Source: 'Nostoc azollae' 0708 (GTDB lineage Bacteria; Cyanobacteriota; Cyanobacteriia; Cyanobacteriales; Nostocaceae). Taken from it: a DNA stretch of 64,000 nt. The stretch lies in the NCBI RefSeq assembly GCF_000196515.1, contig NC_014248.1, forward strand, positions 1,349,501 to 1,413,500, written 5' to 3'. The notes below the pieces were generated by a model. The model saw only the letters and a program-made list of their open reading frames with translations. It did no database searches and was not told the origin of the DNA. Shown here in pieces: positions 10,006 through 19,775 of this stretch (position 1 is the first letter of the stretch; the number at the start of each line of letters is the position of its first letter). Made by a program: the position numbers and the translations under genes.

Positions 10006-13000
10006 ATTAACTTGTGAATAATATTGCTAATCCTCTCAATGTGCGTCCTCCGCAACGACAATTCTTAGAAATAATTTCTCGGATTTGTGAACTATTGACC
10101 ATCCATAGACAATGTGATATAGAAATAAGCTGAGCGGAAATTAACCAAGAATTGCCTACAGTGACTAATTTTGAGCGTGAATTTCCTTCACTCTATTTTG
10201 CACTAGCAACAGGTGTTGGTAAAACGCGACTCCTGGGGACTTTTATCAGCTGATTAAATTTAGCGTATGATATCGATATCAATAATTTCTTTGTTTTAGC
10301 ACCCAACCTTACCATTTATCACAAACTGATTAATGATCTTTCACCAAATAAACCAAAATATGTATTTACAGGTATTTCTAAATTTGTGATTAAGTCACCA
10401 ATGATTATCACAGGTGACAACTATGAAACCAATAGAGAGGTCCGAAAATTCAGAAAGGCGTATGTGTGTGGCTTTCCATAGTGTTAAGATGAGGAAAGAG
10501 CCAAGGAAAGAATCAGGGTTAGGAATAGGTACGGATAGTTCCTATCCATGAAGATGTTAATGACAAATTCATAACTGACCTCATATCCATAACATTTATA
10601 AAATGGGCAAAAGTAATGAACCAATTCCTAATGTGACTAAACCACAAATCCTAAGAATTACTTGTGAGTAAATTGGGGAATCCAGGGGAAATCTTTGTTG
10701 AGGTACCCGGAATGTTTTTACAAGTCTAATGACCTGTTCAACAAAAATACCCTTGGTGGAAAACTCTTTGTTTCCTGCCTTTTGTTCTGAGTCGCCATGG
10801 CATAATCGCTATAATCTTTTTTTACCTGTTCAAGGATACTAACAGGGAAAACATTTGATAATATCTCTAGTCAGTAATGAAATGTATCCTTTACTTCCGT
10901 TTTCCATATACCGAAATGCAAACCTAAAACCTCAAATGTTGGCATTTTCCTCAAATAGAACAAGGATAGACATACCTGTTCTTTTATCTCTAGTTTCCCT
11001 TTCCCCCCTCCTCCTTTCTGATTTATACCTATCTTTTTACTTTCTATGTCACCTTGAAGTTTTTTATGCTGCATTTAACCTTGGGCTAACAAGTCTTGAA
11101 ACTGATGGTTAGTTATTCCCTGTATTTGTTTTGTAGGATGTGGATATTCTTGAATATAGTTAATTTAGTAGATTTTCCCTTTTGCTACACCCTCAAAATT
11201 CCCGTCTACCATTTTTTTTCACACCAATTTAATTTTCCTGATAGGTCTAATGCTACAATAATTTTATATCCACAAATTCTCTGCAAGATGAATCTTTTCA
11301 ACATTTCCAATGTTTGTTAACTCAGAAGTCTGCGGTGGCAAAAGTTCAAAAATCAAACGACTACCTGAATATATTGGAGAAAGATATTGTGATTATCTTT
11401 TCCAGTGAAAAGACCTAGTAATTATAATGGATGAATCGCACGGATATTGAGCTTTACCAGGTATTCTAGAAATTAATAAATTAAAACCATTAATGGGTTT
11501 AGAACTTACAGATACACCTTCTGTAGAAACTAGTAAAGAACCAATATATCTTAAATATGTAATCTATAAATACTCTCTAGGAAAAGCAATTACAGATGGT
11601 TGTGTTAAAGAGCCTGCTGTGGGGACTCGTAAAGATTTTAATTTTCACTAGCAATTGAACAAATCGAGTTGGAAGATGGAATTTATTTACACGAGAATAT
11701 TAAAGCTGAATTAAAAATTTATGCTCTCCAAACAGGAAAGCCAATTGTTAAATCTTTTATGCTTGTGATTGCTCATGATACTAACCGTGCTTCACAACTT
11801 TTAGATTTGATTAAATCTCATGAATTTGCCGAAGGGTATTACAAAGATAAAGTCATTCAAGTTGATTCTAGTAAAACAGGTGCACAAGAAGATGAAATGG
11901 TAGAAAGACTGCTGAAAGTAGAACATCTAGATGAACCAACGTAAATCCTTATTCATGTAAATATCTTAAAATAAGGCTGGGATGTTAATAACCTTTATAT
12001 AATCTTACTATTAAGAGCTACAAATTGTGAAATCTTGATTAAACAATCAATTGAGGATTAAGTTTACCCTATGGAGAGTGCACAGGTATAACTATTGTAC
12101 CTCGTCTAAATATTGTTGCCCACGACAAATTTCAAGAAATTGTCGAAGAAGCAAAACGTCCAGAATCAGAAATTAGATCGCAACAAATTATCCTCACACC
12201 TGAAGAGTTATAACAAAAAACCGACACAGTTATTTCAGAGTTAAAGCTTGCTCAATATTTAGGAATTACGACGGAACAAACTATTGATATAAACAGTGAA
12301 GTAAATATAAATTTACCAGAGATATAAACTAAAGATTTTGAAATATCTATATTTGAATCTCCCATAGAATAAGAAATTACAAATCTAATTTACCAAGAGA
12401 TTCAGAAGTTAGAAAATCAGGCTGGAAAAGTGCCAACTACATCCTATCTCTCAACACCAAAAGTTCAAGCAATGGTGCGGGAAGTTGTAGCTAGAGAATA
12501 TTAACCAGGACAATTAAAAATTGCAGGTGTAACTACACCACCAGATATTGCAGATATTGTGGCTAAAACTACTAATTTAGTCATTCAGCAAACTGTTGAT
12601 GTTCCCAAAATTCTGGTTATTCCTAAAGGAGAAGTAAGATCACCTGTTAGGTCTTTTTCCCTAGATTTAATAGGTTTAAATAATAATGTTCAACTCAAGA
12701 AAGGATTACATATTAAATCTCTATTAAACGCTAATTTAACATCTTGAGAAGTGAGAATAGCTAATTCTAATAATCTCACTTACAAGCTTATATCTTCATT
12801 AAGATAACCGGATGTGATGATATTCAACATGATGGTAAGGCAGGTTTAATATATAACTTACCTGGTCAAGTTATTGGTCATTTTATCACATGAGTATCGA
12901 GAAAATATACAAGGTAAAATTGCTAATTTCGTCCATAAACAGATCAAACAACATTCCTGGAAAGATGATCAAGTTGAGTATACACATAAAATCAGCAAAG

Positions 13001-13450
13001 GTTTTACAACCCTAAAAGAGATTGCTTATACTACAAATGCGAATAATTCTTTAGATTATAGAATCTCGCCTCCAGATAAAAGCAACATGTCCAAATATCT
13101 ATTTACGGGTTTTTCTCAATGCCTATATACAGAATAAAAATTTCAATCAGAAGCGGAGAGGGTATTATCTATAATTTTGGAACGAGATGCAGTAAAATGG
13201 TTTAAACCAGCAAGGGGAAAATTTCAGATTTATTAGAAATGGGAAGAAGATTATTTAGAATATCAACCCGATTTGGTAGCAGAAACAGAAGAAATTGTCT
13301 ATATGCTTGAACCTGAAAATTGAGATGAGATAGATAGTACTCAAGTGGTTGCTAAGAAAAATGTAGTGGTTCAATGGTGTAAATATGCTTCTAACTATAT
13401 GCTAAAATAAAACAGTAAGCCTTTGTGACTTTTATCACAGAACATTTGAT
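10002..13450 (+). pseudogene. res: Type III restriction endonuclease subunit (Res), broken and split by an IS5-like element
   Basis: ATP-dependent helicase-nuclease partner of Mod. From ATG 10002 (stop at codon 3) it reads LNVRPPQRQFLEIISRICELL, then Walker A in FALATGVGKTRLLGTFI. An IS5-like insertion follows. The frame resumes with FNISNV, KIKRLPEYIG and the DEAD-box-like IMDESHGY (11428-11451), then helicase domain 2 (VIAHDTNRASQLLDLIKSHEF, about 11763-11830; VDSSKTGAQEDEMVERLLKVEHLDEP). The distal part contains RLNIVAHDKFQEIVEEAKRP and a nuclease-like end (WFKPARGKFQIY, YQPDLVAETEEIVYMLEPEN). It contains numerous stops. The 3' end is approximate. Together with mod it formed one type III R-M unit carried as cargo. 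Confidence 0.82.
10435..11290 (-). mobile_element. Degenerate IS5-family (DDE_Tnp_4-like) insertion in res
   Basis: This segment interrupts res between GDNYETN and FNISNV. Its minus strand reads QVCLSLFYLRKMPTFEVLGLHFG followed by WKTEVKDTFHY and FPVSILEQVKKDYSDYAMA. That is the N-terminal wording of HARBI1/DDE_Tnp_4 transposases of cyanobacterial IS5-group elements. No full catalytic domain remains. The ends are estimated from where the res frame stops and restarts. Confidence 0.65.
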
Positions 13451-13468
13451 AATCGGATCACTATTGGT

Positions 13469-13846
13469 TCAGTTAATTGACTTTAAACTGGCAAAACCCG
13501 ACTACTTTGATGCGTTTCAGTTAAGTTTCCCCGCTAAAGTTGATTTGTGCAAAGGGATGGATTGAATTAAAGAAGACATGGCCAATTTTCTCTCGGAGAT
13601 GAATTCGACTCGAAACCGTTTGGCTCATAGATCAGGTTTTAAATTCACGTTTGATGATGGGTTTGCCTTCGTGCAGTCTGCTGCACGTGCGGGAGCGGAT
13701 TTCTCTGATGACACGATTCCTACTGATAAGAAAAATGCAGAAGAATGGTATCGGGTTGATGCCATCATCCAGGAAGTTTTTCAGAACACAGCGCAAGAAC
13801 TAGCGTTTGTCATAGAAGACAATGGTAGTCAGTTTGAATTTTCCTA
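13469..13846 (+). pseudogene. HEPN-motif protein remnant
   Basis: The frame reads LIDFKLAKPDYFDAF, FPAKVDLCKGMD, a stop, then an intact 89-codon stretch MANFLSEMNSTRNRLAHRSG. The R-N-x-x-x-H signature (RNRLAH, about 13612-13629) inside a helical segment is the hallmark of HEPN RNases and related helical proteins found in defence and toxin systems. The closest family is unclear to me (DUF4145-like or MAE_28990-like). Directly downstream of res and inside the transposon, it is best read as further defence cargo. One stop (13563-13565) separates the N-terminal part. Confidence 0.5.
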
Positions 13847-13989
13847 GAATTCTTTTAGCACGTTTAATAAAGTGTAATAAAACTTTCTGGAATGAATACC
13901 GTTGGCGAATTCATCAAAAGGGTGGTTTTTGGAAACTTTCGTTGGAGGATTTCCACAATAGCTTTCAGGTTTCCACCATTAAGAAATAT

Positions 13990-14250
13990 TTGGGGTCATC
14001 GTGGTCGGGTAGCAGGACTATATCGCTCTAATCCCGCCCCTCAGAACCTGACGTGCGGCTTACAACGCATCCGCCTCAAGAAAGTCATAAACTACGGATT
14101 ACATTCACCGTAACCGCTCAATAATTAGGGGTAAACCGTTCACAAACAAGCCTCAAATGGCGCAAAACCCTTTGTGATCTGGTAGTCCGCCCCGAATTAT
14201 TGAGCGCATACCATTCACCTTCCATAAGACACCAGCAAATGCAGCTTACA
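13990..14250 (-). pseudogene. 3' remnant of a group II intron (domain V visible)
   Basis: On the minus strand a 34-nt stem-loop at 14077-14044 begins GAGGCGGATGCG and ends GTTC. This is the length and layout of group II intron domain V. It is followed by GAGGGGCGGG and a possible domain VI. Upstream, GCGCTCAATAATTCGG and CCTAATTATTGAGCG can pair over several bases, as expected of other intron RNA. No reverse transcriptase remains. Confidence 0.6.
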
Positions 14251-14277
14251 GATCAGTTTTCATGGTTTTCTTACTTT

Positions 14278-14800
14278 ATTTACATCTCAAGCGAAGAGTC
14301 TGCCAATACTTACATTTATAAAAAAATCCAAAGACGTCTACCGGATGCTTCTCTCTAAGGGCTTGATTTGGTTGCCATTTGTTGGTTATAAGCTGAGCCA
14401 TCCATCCACCAGGGCTTTTAACTACTTGATGTTGTAGTTGTTCTTTTAGTGCTTCAATCGCAGTTAGCACAATCTCTTCTGTAGAATTGGGTATCTTGGA
14501 GGCAAGAGTGCTAGTAAGTTTAATTCCTAAAGACTCTAACTCGGCTTTAATTGCTTCACCAATTCATTTTGGCACACTTATTTTGAAATAATCGCAATAT
14601 TATCTGGTTCAATAGAAGGCAGATGAGATTGATTTAAAGTTGTTCCTTGACTGGTTATTAAACGCATGAAATGGATATATCAATAGCCTTTCGTCTCTTG
14701 ACGCAAAGAATAGGTAGTTGATAAAGTTCACTAACTCTTTGCCTTTGTCCATAGGCAGCGCGATCACATAGCTCAAGTAGTTTTTGTAGCAGTCATACAT
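14278..14800 (-). pseudogene. Replication-initiator-like protein, C-terminal remnant
   Basis: The minus strand reads KELVNFINYLFFASRDERL at 14750-14690. After a frame break come IKAELESLGIKLTSTLASKI and LTAIEALKEQLQHQVVKSPG, then WMAQLITNKWQPNQALREKH. The second part resembles the C-terminal region of proteins common on cyanobacterial plasmids and often annotated as replication or HTH proteins. Function is not certain. It is broken and shares the transposon interior with intron debris. Confidence 0.4.
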
Positions 14801-15162
14801 TATTGAGGTGGATTCTGCTGCGAGCGCTCTGGTTCATCAAATCTACAAGAATTTATCGCCTGATCATCATAACCTGTATCTTGTTCAAAATTGAAATAAT
14901 GTTTAACAGTGTGTAGCAATGTTTTCGCGCTAAATAAAACTTTAAACGTCACTACACATTGAAATCAGGATCTGAGAACCCCACACTATGCACTAATTGA
15001 GTAATATGAACGCCTGAGTTTGTCTTGATTTTGACAAGTTACCATCTTCACAGAGTTGTCAACAAACTTTCCCTTAAGTATGATAGTGGCAACGGTTATC
15101 TGACCAATGCAAATAAATAATTACACAAATAAAAAATCATTTTTCTAAAAAACTTTGTTACT
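14801..15162. other. Non-coding stretch upstream of cas12k
   Basis: AT-rich sequence with no reading frame I can support. In V-K elements the region upstream of cas12k holds its promoter and often a divergent MerR-type regulator gene (cvkR). I see no trace of that regulator here. Confidence 0.5.
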
Positions 15163-17418
15163 ATGACCCGCAATAATAATAAGAATTGCACAACTCCCAT
15201 CCTCACAACCATAAAATACCATTTGTATAGTAGTGAAGGTGTACTGCGTAAAGTATGGGAATAAATGACTCAAAAAACACTCCTCTGATTGTGGAATTAT
15301 TGAAGGGTATAAGCTGCCTTACTCCTCAGTAGACTCCTTTGTAAAAGAAGTTTATTCTTCAAGGCTGACTTTATACCAAAAGCGAAAAAGGCAGAAAGAA
15401 AGATGGTAAGGAATACTTTCTTAATACAATACTTAAAAGTGATGTTAAACTTGTCGCAGAAAGCAATTATGATTGACAAGTAATCTGTGATAAAGCTCAA
15501 GAAATCATCGTTCAAGTTGACTTAAATTTTCTATAAGACTCACAAAATAACACAAGATATTTTAACCTGCTCTGCTATTTATTAACTGATAAATAATCAT
15601 AATAAAGTCAGTGATAATATCCAGGAAGACATCAAAAAACTAAAAGAGCGTCGTAATCAAACAGAACTCGAGATTAGACTATTGGAGAAGCAACTTCAAG
15701 ATAATTGCTTACCTCATGGTAGAGATATTACAGGAACAACATAACATCTCTTGATCCATTTGATAATCTGATCAATCAAGTACCTCAAGACAATGAAGAA
15801 TATGAACATTGGTCAGCTGAACTATCTGGAAAAGTATCACATTTGCCATATCCAATAGATTATTTGTATGGTGATTTAAGTTCGTATAAATAAAAACGAC
15901 AATAGCAATATTTTTGTTGACTTTAACTGTTGGTATAATTATCAATTCCAAATTTGTTGTAATAAATGCCATCTCCATCTTTTTGAAGGCTTCTTAGAAG
16001 GCCGCAAAATATTTAAAGAAAGTGAGAAAGCTGAGGAGAAATACCCTGGCAATAAAAATGCTCAACAATTATAAGTAAAAGAGTATAATCGCCAGATACA
16101 CAATTGGAGTTACAAAAGACCTCGAGATAGTATTATATATAAACCTGCTGAGTTAAGAATTAGTATTGAATTTGAGATACTGCCTAATCACGGTTATTTA
16201 CAAGAAAAAGCAAGAGACTTAATATTCTTTGCTTACAAATCCCACATTAATACTCTTAGGACTTACGCATTGACACAGTAGCAAAATACTGTAGTAGTAA
16301 AAAATGTCATCTACTTAGGAGGTATGGGAGAATTAGAGAAATAACCAAAACTTCTACAACAGAATGCAATCTGGAACATTACACTCTTTACACTCTGTTG
16401 TTCCTATCAGAAGCAAAGCATGGGGGATGTTGTAGATTGGCAGAGATATTGGAAAACGTTTCACATGAGAGTGTAAATAGATTATTGCTCAGAGAGAGAT
16501 AGGAATCGAAAGATTTATTCTATACAGTAAAGAAAATCATAAATATAGTAGGAGGGATTTTAAGTGTAGATAACACAGTAGTATAAAAATTGTAGAGTGA
16601 CCCAAAACATGCAGAATTAATCAGTTATTTTTGGTCTAGGAAATATCATAAGAGCATCAAAAGAATAAATTTAATCACACTGTACTACAGTGATGTGTGT
16701 GGAAATTCAGTACCAATAAATTATAGAATATACGAGAAGAAGGAGGGAAAGACGAAGAACGATTATTTTCAGGAAATGCTCAAGGAAGTGATTGATTGGG
16801 GTGTAAAACCAAGAATAGTTACAGGAGACAGTTGGTATTCAGGGGTAGAAAGCTTAAAATTTTTTAAAAACCAGAAATTGGGTTTTCTATTTGGGATTGA
16901 GAAAAATAGAACCGTATCAAATAAACTGGAAAATTATTGTCTATTAAGGAGTGTAGGAATTCCCGATAAAGGTTTGATAACTCATTTGAGAGTATTTGGA
17001 TTCATCAAATTGTTTAGGCAAGAGTTCAGAAAAGAAGACTCTAGAGACTATATAGTCTATCTACCAGATGAACAAGCTCTCAGTCAAATCACCAAAAGTG
17101 AATTTGTGAAAATTCATGATACTCATTGGGGGATTGAAAGTTTTCATAGAGCCATCAAACAAGTATGTGGAATTTGTCGATTTATGGTTAGAGATAGCCA
17201 AGGAGTTAAAAAACAGATATTTTATTCACTTCAAGGATTTGTTTGTTTAGGAAAAATGCGCTCTGAAAAGATAATTTGTAATTGGTATGAATTGCAAAGG
17301 AACTTATTCACTTTAGTTGTGCGCGATTACATTGTGGAAAACCTTAGCAATACTGGTGCTGTTTAGTACCCATAAATGAGTTTTTCGTCAATGGGTAACT
17401 CCTAACTCTTATGAATTA
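15163..17418 (+). pseudogene. cas12k: cas12k, RNA-guided targeting subunit of the CAST (broken, internally deleted, IS-interrupted)
   Basis: Cas12k is the nuclease-dead effector that directs V-K transposition. From ATG 15163 the N-terminus reads TIKYHLYSSEGVLRKVWE, stop, MTQK, then in shifted frames CDKAQEIIVQVDL and TQDILTCSAIY. The middle reads DNIQEDIKKLKERRNQTELE and IRLLEKQL, LPHGRDITG (15710-15735), PQDNEEYEHWSAELSGKVSH and CNKCHLHLFEGFLEG. About 0.8 kb of the usual 1.9 kb is then missing. The C-terminus reads EKYPGNKNAQQL, KEYNRQIHNWSYKRPRDSI, LQEKARDLIFFAYKSH. An IS at 16257-17404 splits the last codons. Excision with one ACTCT gives NTLMN and a stop at 17418. The order of blocks matches known Cas12k proteins from end to end, by recall. 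Confidence 0.83.
16257..17404 (+). mobile_element. IS701/IS4-like DDE insertion sequence in cas12k
   Basis: 1148 bp, with imperfect terminal inverted repeats (TAGGACTTACGCATTGAC; at the right end the complement of TAGGAGTTACCCATTGAC) and the 5-bp duplication ACTCT (16252-16256, 17405-17409). The transposase reads in several frames from about 16330. The first Asp region is ILSVDNTVV, normally VDDTV. From 16695 a clean 223-codon run holds VTGDSWYSG (second Asp) and THWGIESFHRAIKQVCGI (Glu). The N-terminal third has stops, so the element is dead. Confidence 0.82.
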
Positions 17419-17499
17419 AGATCTTTACTTTAGCAGATGAAAATTTCCACTAAGACAGTGTAATTTCTAATATTATAAATCGGTGTCATTATACATACT

Positions 17500-17915
17500 C
17501 TTTTGAGTCTCTGTATGATGCTACAGTATTGACCCTTTTGTGTAGGTATTGTGGAATGGGTTAGTTTAACGCTTAGATAAGCGTATTCTTTCTGTTCCTA
17601 GTAGCTGCTAACTCTACCTATAGGGTCATCTAATTATTTGTTAGCGGCAATTGCTTGGGTAAGCTAATGCTGTTGTTAGATGAGAAAGAACTCGCACTGA
17701 GACCCATGGGAAATATAAGGTGTTAGGGTTTCAAACAGCCCAGGACCTTAGCTCTTGACATCAAACTGGTTTAGCTTGGTATTGGATGCCAGAGCGGCTT
17801 GTACATCTGAAATCCTTGATTTTGGTTGTACGAAGACTATCAATATCTCTTACTTTACAATAAAGTAACGGTACGGCTATACCGTCACGGTGGCTACTGA
17901 ACTACCACCCCCTAA
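17500..17915 (+). ncRNA. tracrRNA-like region of the V-K CAST
   Basis: This lies directly after cas12k, where V-K elements encode their tracrRNA. Blocks recalled from the Scytonema (ShCAST) tracrRNA recur in order: GGGTTAGTTT (17558-17567), TTCTTTCTG (17586-17594), GTAGCTGCT (17601-17609) and GTGGCTACTGAA (17890-17901), then a C-rich run. The distance between the last two blocks is larger than I recall for ShCAST, so an insertion may be present. The exact ends cannot be set by eye. Confidence 0.72.
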
Positions 17916-18112
17916 TTTTCATTTTTGGCAAGTCAAAGCAGGGTCAAAATCCCTGGGGATCTGCCAAATCTTTAAAAAGCTTGTCTTGAGTGACTTTCGC
18001 GATTTTGAAGGTGAATTCAAAGCGACTTATTGGCAGTGGAAAATAAGAATTTAAGTACATCTGCCAAAATTGCCTGTAGAAACGAGTCAAGATAAGCATT
18101 TTGAGTGGCTTA
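17916..18112. other. Stretch between tracrRNA and CRISPR repeat
   Basis: No credible gene. GGTGAATTCAAAGC at about 18009-18022 may be the eroded end of another CRISPR repeat, but the match is weak. Confidence 0.35.
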
Positions 18113-18149
18113 GTTTCAATAGCCTTCTCCATAGGTGGTGGGTTGAAGC
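18113..18149 (+). CRISPR. Single V-K type CRISPR repeat
   Basis: A 37-nt unit begins GTTTCAATAG and ends GGTGGGTTGAAGC. This is the length, the ends and the GGTGGGTTGAA core I recall for the ShCAST repeat. It follows the tracrRNA-like block and precedes a tRNA-like spacer. Only one clear repeat remains. Confidence 0.75.
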
Positions 18150-18170
18150 ATAACTAATTTCCCATTTTCT
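18150..18170 (+). other. Putative delocalised homing spacer against tRNA-Ala
   Basis: The 11 nt after the repeat (ATAACTAATTT) match the tRNA-Ala gene segment ATAGCTCAGTT (18498-18488, minus strand) at 8 positions. On the tRNA strand that segment is preceded by GGTT, which fits the NGTN motif of V-K Cas12k. The transposon end lies 64-69 bp downstream of the motif, close to the known 60-66 bp spacing. The match beyond 11 nt is lost. Confidence 0.55.
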
Positions 18171-18299
18171 GGAATTTCACTCTTGTGTCCTGTTATATTA
18201 AAATAATATACTCAGTTGGTTTGAAAGGAGCGTTTAAATGGCATATTGCCAGAATTTATGGTGTTTATACTCAGGTCTTACAATACATTAGAGTTAATG

Positions 18300-18429
18300 T
18301 ATCTGGCTATAAGTGTACTTTGTTTTGGACAATAATTCTTTAAAACTAGATTAATGTTTGAAAGCCTTGAAAACCAGTAACTTATGTCCCTTAAATTTGT
18401 AAATTTGGACAATAATTCTTGAATGTACA
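18300..18429. repeat. cas12k-side transposon end with two direct TnsB-type sites
   Basis: TTTGGACAATAATTCTT occurs twice in direct orientation (18324-18340 and 18404-18420). The outer copy is followed by GAATGTACA, ending in the terminal TGTACA. These repeats are the inverse of the site at the tnsB-side end. Confidence 0.8.
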
Positions 18430-18431
18430 AG

Positions 18432-18504
<73 letters not shown>

Positions 18505-18970
18505 TGGAACTTTTATAGAATCGGTTTTTTATTCATTCCTAGAAAATTTTTTTCCCTTTACTATTATCCAAGTTTACGGCAATTAAGTCAAGAGATTTAA
18601 GTTAGGAAATATTAATCATTGACTCAACCTGACTCTCTAGAATCTCAAGCTTAGAAGCTATGCAGAATATAACCGCTTAAACATTATGTGCTAATATGAC
18701 TAGCATTTGATATTGTGAGAGTAATTGGTTGTAATGTTCTGAATTATTTAGATGTGATCGCATTTCCATATCTGAGTTTATCCTAATTTTCAGATTTAGC
18801 TACTTATAATATTTCTAACAAAGAGCAATATCTTCAGTAAGCTGAGTCTATCCTAGTGGTTTAGTGGGAGTGATCGCTCTCCTGGCGTTTTGTTAACAAT
18901 CTTTACATCTACATCATCAGTTAGTTGAGGGAAATAGGGAAATCTGAGAGAAATTCGGACATATAAAAGA
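18505..18970. other. Intergenic stretch after tRNA-Ala
   Basis: AT-rich. I see no supported gene, repeat or RNA here. Confidence 0.5.
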
Positions 18971-19195
18971 ATGACAGCCAGAGAAAAAGTAATGCAATAA
19001 ATTAATCAATCTCCAGATTTTGTAGTCGAGGAACTATTAGACTTTTTGCTATTTATCAGATCTCGTAGAACTCAAGTTGAGGATGATGTAATATCTGAAT
19101 CGGCTGCTGAGAGTTTTAGTCAAGCTTGGTATGATGTGGTGAATGATAATACTCTACCTGTTTCTGAAATTTGCGAAGGAATAGATGCAGAATGA
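18971..19195 (+). pseudogene. Small antitoxin-like protein, in-frame stop
   Basis: From ATG 18971 it reads MTAREKVMQ, stop, INQSPDFVVEELLDFLLFIRSR and ends at 19195 (EICEGIDAE). The motif SPDxxxEELLDFLxFI is typical of small cyanobacterial antitoxins of the DUF2281 type. The next frame starts inside its stop (ATGA), as in toxin-antitoxin pairs. Stop codon 10 silences it unless translation restarts. Confidence 0.5.
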
Positions 19196-19330
19196 TTCAC
19201 TTTTAATTCAGATTTAGGTAAGAAATAAATTTAAACGAAATATGCGAGTTTTGGCAAAGAAATACCATAGTATTCGCAAAGATATCGAGCCAATTATTGA
19301 ACAGCTACTAGATAAGGTAATAGATTCACC
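19192..19330 (+). pseudogene. RelE/ParE-type toxin, N-terminal fragment
   Basis: After a frame break the sequence reads FKRNMRVLAKKYHSIRKDIEPII and EQLL, the N-terminal helices of RelE-superfamily toxins (TxxFKRxxRxLxKKY). The beta-sheet half with the active site is missing. What follows (19340-19440, VVSVFDKLVLGEDVEETQ) I do not recognise. Confidence 0.5.
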
Positions 19331-19462
19331 ATCGCACCTGTATCCATGAGTCAAGAAATTTGTAGTAAGCGTTTTTGATAAGTTAGTATTAGGGGAAGAT
19401 GTGGAAGAAACCCAGCTTGCCCTAACTCTGGATCAATGGTAATAAGAGGATATCTTTCAGGA

Positions 19463-19678
19463 TTAGTCACTGTTTTGATATTGAGCTGCTCGTAAGACTT
19501 CTAAGATAGAATTTGCAGCATCAAAAGCATTATAAGGCGACCAAACTGGATAAGATTGATCAGGTTTAATTAAGCTAGTTTCTTCCTGTGCTAGTTCAGA
19601 TATCAAAACCTGCATCATGTAAAGTTTATCTGCACGATTGAGAGTGTATGAGCTGTTGAGCAGTTCTGCTGAAACCAT
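19463..19678 (-). CDS. Small conserved hypothetical protein
   Basis: A 71-residue open frame (LNRADKLYMMQVLISELAQEE, SYPVWSPYNAFDAANSILEVL). Similar short proteins are common in heterocystous cyanobacteria, often beside toxin genes and mobile elements, so an antitoxin role is possible but not shown. It is the only undamaged frame in this stretch. No toxin partner is visible between it and the IS66 copy. Confidence 0.55.
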   Translation of the reverse strand: MVSAELLNSSYTLNRADKLYMMQVLISELAQEETSLIKPDQSYPVWSPYNAFDAANSILEVLRAAQYQNSD

Positions 19679-19775
19679 TTAAAAAACTCAGGGATTTTAA
19701 AGAGCGCTACTTTCAAAGGCACTTTTACAACTTAGTTTATCGTAGTCTGGTAAGAGGAGAGATCACACTTTTATC

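Larger units (their letters stand above)
2722..18429. mobile_element. Decayed type V-K CRISPR-associated Tn7-like transposon (CAST)
   Basis: A 15.7-kb element flanked by the 5-bp duplication AGTGG (2717-2721, 18430-18434), the size Tn7-like elements make. Each end carries AATTATTGTC (inverted at the other end) with its far edge exactly 22 bp from the terminus. The cas12k-side terminus is TGTACA, as I recall for known V-K elements; the tnsB-side terminus has drifted. Contents: tnsB, tnsC, defence cargo (AIPR, type III mod/res, HEPN gene), cas12k, a tracrRNA-like block, a CRISPR repeat and a tRNA-like spacer. All its protein genes are broken and no tniQ was found, so it is immobile. Insertion against tRNA-Ala with the CRISPR-side end nearest the tRNA fits the known habit of V-K elements. 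Confidence 0.9.

Noticed and set aside
10855-11320. Plus-strand open frames within res
   Set aside because: The opposite strand carries IS5-type transposase wording (FEVLGLHFG), so the plus frames are shadows.
14276-14800. Minus-strand frames considered as tniQ or the CAST regulator cvkR
   Set aside because: No zinc-binding Cys/His of TniQ and no MerR-type helix-turn-helix. The wording (KSPGGWMAQLITNKWQPNQA) fits plasmid replication-like proteins.
15297-15978. Minus-strand frames opposite cas12k
   Set aside because: Hydrophobic, low-complexity shadows; the plus strand has ordered Cas12k similarity.
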